DNA of 64,000 nucleotides from NCBI RefSeq assembly GCF_900119145.1, contig NZ_FPIY01000003.1:96644-160643 (forward strand). Direction: 5' to 3'. The notes under the pieces were generated by a model. It was not told the DNA's origin. It ran no database searches and saw only the letters and a list, made by a program, of their open reading frames with translations. This document shows positions 55,839 through 64,000 of the stretch, piece after piece; within the stretch, counting starts at the first letter, position 1, and each line of letters opens with the position of its first letter. The translations under genes and the position numbers were made by a program. The DNA comes from Cellulophaga fucicola (GTDB taxonomy: Bacteria > Bacteroidota > Bacteroidia > Flavobacteriales > Flavobacteriaceae).

Positions 55839-57125
55839 ATGAAAAAGTTTGCCCTACTAATAGCTGTAGCAACAATAGTAAGTTGTAGCCACGATGACGA
55901 TTCTAAAAAAGCAGAAACAACTACAACAACTAATGCATACAAAGCAGAAGGCTTTGTTACCATTAATGAAGGACAAGCAGGATTTACTGCAGGCTTAGAA
56001 AGTGGAGATAGATTTGGAAGAGATCATGACAAAATAGGAGATGTTGATGGAGATGGAGTAACAGATTTTATTGTTGGCGCTCGTTCTGACGATGATGGAG
56101 CTACAGATGCAGGAGCAGTTTATATTTTATTTATGAACAATGACGGAACAGTAAAATCTAATCAAAAAATATCTATGCTTGCTGGTGGCTTTACAGATAC
56201 ATTAAATGCTGGCAACTTTTTTGGTTATGGCGTAGCAGGTATTGGAGATTACAATAACGATGGTATTCCAGATATAGCCGTTTCTTCTCCTGTAGCTCCA
56301 AACAATTCGCTATACATTATACATTTAAACACCGACGGCACCGTTAAGAGTTTTGTTAAGAATGAAAATATTATTGCTAATGGCTTAACTGCTATAGGCG
56401 ATTTAAACGGAGATAATAGAATAGATTTAGTTGCCTGCGTTCCTGGATCTAATGATGGCGGAAATAATCGTGGTGCTATAGATATATTGTTTTTAAATGA
56501 TGAGTCTAAAGTTATGTATGGCAATACAGTAACCATTAGTGACACTCAAGGAGGCCTAGGAGCAGGGCTAGGAGATGATGACCAATTTGGCGGTAGAGAA
56601 GTTGCTATGCTAGGAGATATAGATAATGACGGCAACAAAGAGTTAGCCGTTGGTGCTTTTATGTCTAACGGAGGTAAGGGAGCAGTTTGGATACTCTCTT
56701 TAGACAATACTACCTACAATGTAATCTCTAAAATTAAAATTACTGAAGGCCTAAACGGCTTTACAGATGAATTAACATCTGATGTTAACCCTAATGGTAC
56801 TTATGGCGCAAATTTTGGACACGCTATGTGTGCTGCAGGAGATATAGATGGCGATGGTATTCCAGATTTAATTACTGGGGCTAACCAACAATATGAAGGC
56901 TGGGGCTATATTTTGTACCTAAATGAAGATAAAACGGTTAAATCATTTAGCCGAATTAATAATGATGATGGTGGTTTTGAATTAAATTTAGAATCGGAAG
57001 AACGTTTTTCTCGTTCTATATCTTTTGCTGGCGACTTAAAGGGTGATGGTTCTATTGCTGTAAATTTTGGCGGAGGAGCAGGAGGAACAGGAACTTTATA
57101 TACTTTATTTTTTAGGCCTCAGTAA
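55839..57125 (+). CDS. FG-GAP repeat (integrin alpha-like) lipoprotein
   Basis: A 428-residue exported lipoprotein: signal MKKFALLIAVATIVSC with lipobox IVSC, then a Thr/Glu-rich linker. The mature part has repeated FG-GAP/calcium-loop blocks: DVDGDGVTDFIVGA, GDYNNDGIPDIAVSS, GDLNGDNRIDLVA, GDIDNDGNKELAVGA and GDIDGDGIPDLITGA, with an imperfect final copy. This is a seven-bladed propeller with calcium loops. Such surface proteins often bind carbohydrates or proteins. It is followed by a terminator. Confidence 0.9.
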   Translation: MKKFALLIAVATIVSCSHDDDSKKAETTTTTNAYKAEGFVTINEGQAGFTAGLESGDRFGRDHDKIGDVDGDGVTDFIVGARSDDDGATDAGAVYILFMNNDGTVKSNQKISMLAGGFTDTLNAGNFFGYGVAGIGDYNNDGIPDIAVSSPVAPNNSLYIIHLNTDGTVKSFVKNENIIANGLTAIGDLNGDNRIDLVACVPGSNDGGNNRGAIDILFLNDESKVMYGNTVTISDTQGGLGAGLGDDDQFGGREVAMLGDIDNDGNKELAVGAFMSNGGKGAVWILSLDNTTYNVISKIKITEGLNGFTDELTSDVNPNGTYGANFGHAMCAAGDIDGDGIPDLITGANQQYEGWGYILYLNEDKTVKSFSRINNDDGGFELNLESEERFSRSISFAGDLKGDGSIAVNFGGGAGGTGTLYTLFFRPQ

Positions 57126-57145
57126 ATAACATATTAAACTTAGAA

Positions 57146-57186
57146 ATAATAAAGCCCCTTTAAAATTAGTAAAGGGGCTTTATTAT
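57146..57186. terminator. terminator hairpin, copy 1
   Basis: AAAGCCCCTTT, a 9-nt loop and AAAGGGGCTT form the stem, with extra pairing of AATAAT/ATTATT outside it. An identical 30-base hairpin core recurs at 58152-58181. Confidence 0.85.
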
Positions 57187-57200
57187 TTATTTTGCTTACA

Positions 57201-58040
57201 CTATAAATTATGAGTCCTAGCTTCTCTTTTTTCTATCTCCTCAAGCATAGTTTCTTTTTTAGAATAAGACCTAATTGTAATTGCAGTTACAATAGCCAAC
57301 ACAACACCTAAAATAGAATTCACAATTTCTATTAAAGTACTATTTAAAAACCCTTCTATAGTTTGTGACTTAGAAACCACTTTAAAAAGATATTGTCCTA
57401 TATAATTAGATACAATCCATAATGCCCACCACAAACCAATAACAGTTACATCACTTTTTAACTGGTTATTTGTTTTAGAGTTTATAAGATTTGTTGTCTT
57501 CGCATCCATTTCTTTCATTATCTGATATGGTCTAAATAATGAAATGATAGGGACAAACCAGGCCCCTGCAGCCCACCCTTCAGAATGACTACAATTTACT
57601 CTAATATTTAAATTATAATAAGCTCTTCTAAACCATCGTAAAAAAGTAACTATTGAAACTACAAAAGCACCTAAGTACATAATAGCTATTATTTGCTCCC
57701 TAAAATCATTAGAGTCTAATACCTGATCTGAAACATATTCTTCATTTTTAAGCAAAAGCAATAAGTTATACTGTAGGTAAGATGAAAATGCTGAAACGGC
57801 ATCTAACAACATAACAATCCAAATCAGTACCTGTGCAATTTTAGCTCTTTCTAAATTTGGTCTTATAGCTTCTATCTTATTTTTAGTACCAACAATAACA
57901 TTAGAATCCAAAATAAAATCTACGCAAGAATCTTCAAAGTCTAAGTTCTTGCCTTTTATGTTGCAAATATTTTCTTTGTTATTTACAGATCTTTTCCGAT
58001 TTAAACATTGTTTACACTTCTCGAATTGAGCATTTGTCAT
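57201..58040 (-). CDS. DUF4328-family membrane protein with zinc-ribbon-like N-terminus
   Basis: A 279-residue protein. Four Cys near the N-terminus (CKQC, then C and C within about 40 residues) could form a zinc ribbon. About four predicted helices follow (about 67-90, 112-135, 195-215 and 235-260). The segment GWAAGAWFVPIISLFRPYQIM is the DUF4328 signature as I remember it. The function is unknown. It stands alone between two identical hairpins and next to the CRISPR-Cas locus, so it may be an accessory insertion. Confidence 0.8.
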   Translation of the reverse strand: MTNAQFEKCKQCLNRKRSVNNKENICNIKGKNLDFEDSCVDFILDSNVIVGTKNKIEAIRPNLERAKIAQVLIWIVMLLDAVSAFSSYLQYNLLLLLKNEEYVSDQVLDSNDFREQIIAIMYLGAFVVSIVTFLRWFRRAYYNLNIRVNCSHSEGWAAGAWFVPIISLFRPYQIMKEMDAKTTNLINSKTNNQLKSDVTVIGLWWALWIVSNYIGQYLFKVVSKSQTIEGFLNSTLIEIVNSILGVVLAIVTAITIRSYSKKETMLEEIEKREARTHNL

Positions 58041-58151
58041 CTATTCAATTTGGTTTCTTATAAATGTAAACTAATAACTACATTTATTTGGTTACAAAAT
58101 AGGTAACGACGCATAAAATAGGATATTGTTAAAAGTAGTTTTCAAAAATTA

Positions 58152-58181
58152 AAAGCCCCTTTAAAATTAGTAAAGGGGCTT
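58152..58181. terminator. terminator-like hairpin, copy 2
   Basis: Base for base the same 30-mer as at 57151-57180 (AAGCCCCTTT / AAAGGGGCTT stem). It could act as a backup terminator for tracrRNA transcription running towards the DUF4328 gene. Confidence 0.65.
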
Positions 58182-58315
58182 ACTTTTTTATTTTGTAAAA
58201 ATTACAAAAAACAACTTGCTTTATACTTAAATAAGTTTTTATATTAGAGTTTAAATTCTACTTTTTAAATAAGCCTACCCCCTAAACTTCTTAAAAAGAT
58301 TTAAACAGAGAGCAT

Positions 58316-58395
58316 AAAAAAGCCCCGAATTGGAAGTCGAGGCGGCTTAAATGTTTTCACAACGGAATAATCCTTATTGTGAATTGCTTTCAGTA
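58316..58395 (-). ncRNA. tracrRNA of the type II-C CRISPR system
   Basis: On the minus strand, an anti-repeat segment TGAAAGCAATTCACAA is followed by the nexus hairpin AAGGATTATTCC, then GTTGTGAAAACATTTAAG. A terminator follows: GCCTCGA/TCGGGGC stem with a T-run. This order is that of flavobacterial II-C tracrRNAs, as far as I know. The array repeat predicted from it begins near GTTGTGAATTGCTTTCA. The 5' end is inferred from the promoter and may be longer in the primary transcript. Confidence 0.85.
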
Positions 58396-58398
58396 CTG

Positions 58399-58429
58399 TA
58401 AATATATAAAAAGAATATAATAAAGCAAA
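58399..58429 (-). promoter_or_regulatory. Bacteroidota-type promoter of tracrRNA
   Basis: The minus-strand TTTG, then 19 bases, then TATATTTA, one mismatch from TAnnTTTG. The spacing fits the Bacteroidota consensus and puts the start just before the anti-repeat. Confidence 0.55.
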
Positions 58430-58443
58430 TACGGATTTCCGTA
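58430..58443. promoter_or_regulatory. inverted repeat TACGGA-TT-TCCGTA between tracrRNA and cas9
   Basis: Perfect 6-bp arms with a 2-base spacer sit immediately upstream of the tracrRNA -33 box and about 46 bp before the cas9 ATG. Its position between divergent promoters suggests an operator, but no regulator is known. Confidence 0.3.
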
Positions 58444-58488
58444 ATAGAAATAAAAAAGAATCTTTTAGTTTTAAAAAAAAGTATACAA

Positions 58489-61400
58489 ATGAAACGAATT
58501 TTAGGATTGGATTTAGGAACCAATAGCATTGGGTGGGCATTAGTAAACGAAGCAGAGAATACGAGTGAGCAATCAGAAATTATAAAATTAGGAGTACGCG
58601 TAAACCCTTTAACAGTAGATGAAAAAACAGACTTTGAAAAAGGAAGACCTCTTTCTGTAAATGCTGATAGAACATTAAAAAGAGGAGCTCGCCGTAATTT
58701 GCAACGTTTTAAGTTACGTAGAAAAAATCTGATAGAAATTCTTTTAAAGAGTAAAATTATTTTTGATGATACATTTTTAACTGAAATAGGCAAGAATACC
58801 ACGCATCAAACATTAGGGTTAAGAGCCAAAGCTGCCAATGAAAAAATAGAACTGCTTGATTTTGCAAAAGTATTACTCGCCATAAATAAGAAAAGAGGTT
58901 ACAAGAGCAGTAGAAAATCTATTAATGAAGATGAAGGAGTTGCCATAGATGGTATGTCTGTTGCTAAAACGTTATATGAAAACAACCTTACACCGGGTCA
59001 GTATGTTTTAAACCTACTAGAAAATAATAAAAAGTATATTCCTGAATTTTATCGCTCTGATTTACAAAGCGAATTTGATATGGTCTGGAATAATCAAAAA
59101 ACATATTATCCTGAAATTCTAACAGAAACATTATATAAAGAATTACAAGGTAAAAACAAGGGGGCTACATGGGCAATTTGTCAAAAACCTTTCAATATCG
59201 CTGGTGAAAAATTAGAAGGAAAAGCACAAGAGCAAAAACTTAAAAAATACCAGTTACGTGTTCAAGCCTTAACAGAAAAATTAGATTTAGAACATTTAGC
59301 TATTGCTCTACAAGAAATAAATAATGATGCCAACAAATCTAGCGGTTATTTAGGCGCAATAAGCGATAGGAGCAAGGAATTGTATTTTGATAAAATTACA
59401 GTTGGTCAATATCTGCATAGTCAAATCAAAATAAATCCACATACTTCTTTGAAAAACCAAGTGTTTTATAGACAAGATTATCTAGATGAATTTGAACAAG
59501 TTTGGGAAACACAAGCTAAACATCATCCAATTTTAACCAACGCTTTAAAAGAAGAAGTTAGAGATGTAATTATATTTTATCAAAGAAAATTAAAATCTCA
59601 AAAACATTTAATTTCTAATTGCCAATTTGAAAAATACCACAAAGCTATTCCTAAATCTTCTCCTTTGTTTCAAGAGTTTAAAATTTGGCAAAATCTCAAT
59701 AACCTACAATTTAAACAAACTAATAAAAAAACGAGTGGCATACCTACTCAAGAACAAGGAGCTGATTATGAACTAGATGAAGAAACAAAAACTTTACTCT
59801 TTAATGAATTAAATGTTAGAGGTGACTTAAAAGCAAATGAAATACTGAAATTTTTAGGTAAGAAACCAAAAGAATGGAAATGTAATTTTGAAAAAATTGA
59901 AGGAAATAGAACCAACCAAGCATTATACGCCATTTATAAGGAAATAGCAGATATTGAAGGTTATGGTTTTGATTGGAGCAAAAAATCAGCTTTAGAAATT
60001 AAAGAAGAACTAAAAGCTATTTTTACTGAAATAGGAATAAAACCAGAAATTTTAGATTTTAATGTAAATAAAGAAAGTACTGATTTTGACAAGCAATCCA
60101 GTTACCAGTTATGGCACTTGTTATATTCTGCCGAAGACGACCATAAAATAAATGAAGATGATAAATTGGTTTATGGAAATTCTAGCGTTGCATTAAAAAA
60201 GAAATTGCATAATAAGTATGGTTTTAAACCTGAATATACAAAATGGCTAGCTAACATAAAGCTACAACAAGATTATGGCAGTTTATCATCAAGAGCAATA
60301 CGTAAAGTTTTACCTTTTTTACAAAGTGGCAATGAGTTTTCGGAGGCTAGTAAGTTAGCAGGCTACAACCATTCCAACAGCTTAACCAAAGATGATTTAG
60401 AGAAACGAGTTTTAAAAGATACTTTAGAACTTTTGCCTAAAAATAGCTTGCGAAATCCTGTAGTGGAAAAAATATTGAACCAAATGGTAAATTTGGTAAA
60501 TCAAGTTATTAAAACTTACGGGAAACCAGATGAAGTAAGAATAGAACTCGCTAGAGAACTTAAAAAATCGGCATCAGAGCGTAAAGATGCAACCTCCTTT
60601 ATAACAAAACGTACTAAGGAAAATGAGGATATTAGAAAATTAATATCCAAAGAATTTGGTATTCCTAACCCAACAAAAAACGACGTTGTAAGGTATCGTT
60701 TGTATGAAGAATTAAAAGGTTTAGGCTATAAGACAGTTTTCACAAATGAATACATTCCTAAAGAAAAACTTTTTTCTAAAGAAATAGATATTGAGCACAT
60801 TATACCAAAAGCTATGTTGTTTGATGATTCATTCTCAAACAAGACATTAGCTTACAGAAAAATAAATCTCCAAAAAAGAGATAGAACAGCGCTAGATTTT
60901 ATTGAAAATGATTTTAATGCTGATTTAGAAAACTATAAAAACAGAGTGGAGGCTCTTTATAATAAAGGTAATGGTATTAGCAAAGGCAAGTATAAAAAAC
61001 TGTTAATGAGCCAGCAAAATTTACCTGATGGTTTTATTGCGCGCGATTTAAGAAACTCACAGTACATAGCTAAAAAAGCCAAAACTATGCTGTTTGAAGT
61101 GTGTAAAAACGTTGTTTCTACAACAGGTAGCATTACTGATAAATTAAGGGAAGATTGGGATTTAATTAATGTAATGAAAGAACTGAATTTACCTAAATAC
61201 AAGGCTTTAGGTTTAACTGAAATTCAAGTAAGAAAAGGCAATAAAAAAATTGAAGTTATTAAAGATTGGACTAAACGTAATGACCACCGCCATCATGCAA
61301 TGGATGCTCTAACGGTTGCATTTACAACACATAACCATATACAATACCTTAATAACTTAAATGCTAGAAAAGACGATAATCATAAAAAGCATTCAAACAT

Positions 61401-62643
61401 AATTGCGATAGAAAAAGTAATAACACATAAAAACACTGAAGGAAAGAAAAAGTTTGTAGCGCCAATGCCAAATTTTCGTACTCAAGCAAAACAACATATT
61501 GAGTCTATTTTGATTTCTTTCAAGGCTAAAAATAAAGTAGTAACTAAAAACATAAATAAAACTAAATTAAAAGGGAAAGACAATTTTAAATCTAAAGTAC
61601 AACTTACCCCAAGAGGGCAATTACATAAAGAAACTGTTTACGGTAGATCTAAACAACCTATGGATAAAACCATAAAAATTAGTAAGAAAATTACATTAGA
61701 ACAGATTTGTAATATTATTAACCCTCAAATAAAACAATGTTTACTAGATCATTTAGCTAAAAATAACAATGATCTCCTTCAAGCTTTTGACAGTAAAACA
61801 CTTAAGAAAGACCTGTTAATTTATAACAACGAGCCCATAAAAGAAGTGCATTGCTATGAAAATGTTTATACCATTAGAAAAGAAGTAAGTGCAGATAATT
61901 TTAAAAACGAAAAGAGTTTAGATAAAGTTATAGATAGACAGCTAAAAGAACTTCTTAAAAAACGCTTAAAAGCATATAAAGGCAATGCTAAATTAGCTTT
62001 TTCAGACCTAGATAAAAATCCAATTTGGTTAAATAAAGAAAAAGGTATTGCGGTTAAACGAGTTACCATTTCCGGTGTAAGTAATGTAGAAACACTTCAT
62101 GAAAAAAGAGATCATGTCGGTAATTTGATACTAGACAAAAAAGGGAAAACAATACAAAATGACTTTGTAAGTACAGGAAACAATCATCATGTCGCAATTT
62201 ACAAAGATGAAAAAGGTAAACTTCAGGATAAGGTAGTATCATTTTATGAAGTTGTACAACGTGTTAATTCTGGGCTTTCAATAATTGATAGAGATTTCAA
62301 CCAACATCTTGGTTGGCAGTTTTTATTTAGTATGAAACAAAATGAATTATTTATTTTCCCTTCTGAAGGCTTCAATCCAATTGAGATTAATTTATTAAAC
62401 ATAGAGAATTCAAAGATGATAAGCAAGCATCTATATAGGGTTCAGAAGTTTTCAAGAGTTGAATATGGTAATTCAGTTGTCAGGGATTACGTTTTTAGAC
62501 ATCATCTAGAAACTCAAATAAACGACCAAAAAGAGCTAAGAAATACAGCATATAAGATCTTTAAAAGTATCTCGGAATTTGAATTTTTAATAAAAGTTAG
62601 AACAAACCATTTAGGTCAAATTGTTCAAGTAGGGGAATATTAA
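58489..62643 (+). CDS. cas9: CRISPR-associated endonuclease Cas9, type II-C
   Basis: A 1384-residue RNA-guided nuclease cutting both DNA strands. RuvC-I has D8 in LGLDLGTNSIGW. An Arg-rich bridge helix follows (about 63-85, RGARRNLQRFKLRRKN). RuvC-II has E686 (RIELAREL). HNH has H770 in DIEHIIPKA, with N784 and N793. RuvC-III has H936 and D939 in HHAMDA. The C-terminal wedge and PAM-interacting region follow (about 1050-1384). All catalytic residues are present. The length and the lack of csn2 or cas4 place it in II-C. It opens the cas9-cas1-cas2 operon; the cas1 gene begins 12 bp downstream. Confidence 0.98.
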   Translation: MKRILGLDLGTNSIGWALVNEAENTSEQSEIIKLGVRVNPLTVDEKTDFEKGRPLSVNADRTLKRGARRNLQRFKLRRKNLIEILLKSKIIFDDTFLTEIGKNTTHQTLGLRAKAANEKIELLDFAKVLLAINKKRGYKSSRKSINEDEGVAIDGMSVAKTLYENNLTPGQYVLNLLENNKKYIPEFYRSDLQSEFDMVWNNQKTYYPEILTETLYKELQGKNKGATWAICQKPFNIAGEKLEGKAQEQKLKKYQLRVQALTEKLDLEHLAIALQEINNDANKSSGYLGAISDRSKELYFDKITVGQYLHSQIKINPHTSLKNQVFYRQDYLDEFEQVWETQAKHHPILTNALKEEVRDVIIFYQRKLKSQKHLISNCQFEKYHKAIPKSSPLFQEFKIWQNLNNLQFKQTNKKTSGIPTQEQGADYELDEETKTLLFNELNVRGDLKANEILKFLGKKPKEWKCNFEKIEGNRTNQALYAIYKEIADIEGYGFDWSKKSALEIKEELKAIFTEIGIKPEILDFNVNKESTDFDKQSSYQLWHLLYSAEDDHKINEDDKLVYGNSSVALKKKLHNKYGFKPEYTKWLANIKLQQDYGSLSSRAIRKVLPFLQSGNEFSEASKLAGYNHSNSLTKDDLEKRVLKDTLELLPKNSLRNPVVEKILNQMVNLVNQVIKTYGKPDEVRIELARELKKSASERKDATSFITKRTKENEDIRKLISKEFGIPNPTKNDVVRYRLYEELKGLGYKTVFTNEYIPKEKLFSKEIDIEHIIPKAMLFDDSFSNKTLAYRKINLQKRDRTALDFIENDFNADLENYKNRVEALYNKGNGISKGKYKKLLMSQQNLPDGFIARDLRNSQYIAKKAKTMLFEVCKNVVSTTGSITDKLREDWDLINVMKELNLPKYKALGLTEIQVRKGNKKIEVIKDWTKRNDHRHHAMDALTVAFTTHNHIQYLNNLNARKDDNHKKHSNIIAIEKVITHKNTEGKKKFVAPMPNFRTQAKQHIESILISFKAKNKVVTKNINKTKLKGKDNFKSKVQLTPRGQLHKETVYGRSKQPMDKTIKISKKITLEQICNIINPQIKQCLLDHLAKNNNDLLQAFDSKTLKKDLLIYNNEPIKEVHCYENVYTIRKEVSADNFKNEKSLDKVIDRQLKELLKKRLKAYKGNAKLAFSDLDKNPIWLNKEKGIAVKRVTISGVSNVETLHEKRDHVGNLILDKKGKTIQNDFVSTGNNHHVAIYKDEKGKLQDKVVSFYEVVQRVNSGLSIIDRDFNQHLGWQFLFSMKQNELFIFPSEGFNPIEINLLNIENSKMISKHLYRVQKFSRVEYGNSVVRDYVFRHHLETQINDQKELRNTAYKIFKSISEFEFLIKVRTNHLGQIVQVGEY

Positions 62644-62655
62644 AATTGATATGTA

Positions 62656-63905
<1,250 letters not shown>

Positions 63906-63910
63906 AACAG

Positions 63911-63940
63911 AAAAAAAGGGTTTTTAAATTACTAAAAACC
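63911..63940 (-). terminator. weak terminator hairpin facing left, after cas2
   Basis: GGTTTTTA / TAAAAACC forms an 8-bp stem with a 6-nt loop. On the minus strand seven T follow; on the plus strand there is no T-run. It would stop a leftward transcript arriving from beyond the window, such as a CRISPR array read towards the cas genes. It is mostly A/T pairs, so low confidence. Confidence 0.4.
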
Positions 63941-64000
63941 ATACAATTACAGTTTATTTTACAATGCTACAAACACAGTTAAAAAGCAGTATACCAGCAT

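Larger units (their letters stand above)
58041..58488. other. 448-bp region before cas9 holding a second terminator, tracrRNA and promoter elements
   Basis: From left to right: A/T-rich leader of the DUF4328 gene; a 30-base hairpin identical to that at 57151-57180; the tracrRNA gene on the minus strand; its promoter; and an inverted repeat. The rest is A/T-rich with no ORF that I trust. Confidence 0.7.

Noticed and set aside
58301..58540. 79-codon minus-strand ORF spanning the tracrRNA and the start of cas9
   Set aside because: It covers the tracrRNA hairpins and the cas9 start codon, has no recognisable domain and is explained by the ncRNA.
63906..64000. CRISPR array inside the window
   Set aside because: No repeated unit and no sequence matching the expected GTTGTGAATTGC repeat start is present before the window ends.

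Overview
The window is AT-rich, single-contig DNA from a member of the Bacteroidota, most likely a Flavobacteriaceae. This rests on HmuY/TonB heme uptake, DUF4199, DUF6607, DUF2490, DUF2807 and DUF4328 proteins, FtsX/MacB permeases of about 800 residues, a long type II-C Cas9, and repeated TAnnTTTG promoter boxes, the Bacteroidota sigma-70 -7 consensus. No rRNA is present. There is one tRNA, tRNA-Ala(GGC). No CRISPR array lies inside the window.

Layout. (1) 480-23129: a large export locus. Reading on the minus strand it runs TolC-like channel, membrane-fusion adaptor, ABC ATPase, three FtsX/MacB permeases, a DUF2807 protein, three more permeases and a second ATPase. Divergent from it are a sigma-54-dependent response regulator and its histidine kinase. 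A -24/-12-like promoter sits before tolC and a weaker one before the third permease. Each has an inverted TGTAAA/TTTACA element about 100 bp upstream, so the two-component pair probably drives the whole locus. (2) 23136-37849: mostly housekeeping and single genes: ArfB, an orphan ABC ATPase, prolyl oligopeptidase, Asd, MscL, Alr, Tdk, RsmI, an M28 peptidase, a HopJ-family protein, an AhpD-like protein, OsmC and RecJ. (3) 37950-43079: an iron/heme locus with HmuY and a TonB receptor on one strand and DUF6607, an FMN-binding protein and a Cys-rich protein on the other, around a shared promoter region containing an imperfect palindrome. (4) 43133-46882: an MFS exporter, an OmpA-family protein, LpxH and a QueD/PTPS protein. 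(5) 47034-51120: a probable inorganic-carbon module of SulP transporter, UspA protein, beta-carbonic anhydrase and DUF2490 outer-membrane protein. (6) 51434-55705: GNAT, MATE, enoyl-CoA hydratase, DUF4199 and a 32-residue membrane ORF on one strand, then a UspA protein and tRNA-Ala on the other. (7) 55839-63905: an FG-GAP lipoprotein, a DUF4328 protein between two identical terminator hairpins, and a complete type II-C CRISPR effector/adaptation set (cas9-cas1-cas2). A divergent tracrRNA gene lies directly upstream of cas9. The array should lie just beyond the right edge.

The two most notable systems are the sigma-54-linked six-permease tripartite ABC locus and the compact II-C CRISPR-Cas9 module, whose tracrRNA, tracrRNA promoter and terminator can be read directly. 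A second-level observation is an 83-84 bp structured intergenic repeat found twice, each time just downstream of a minus-strand gene.
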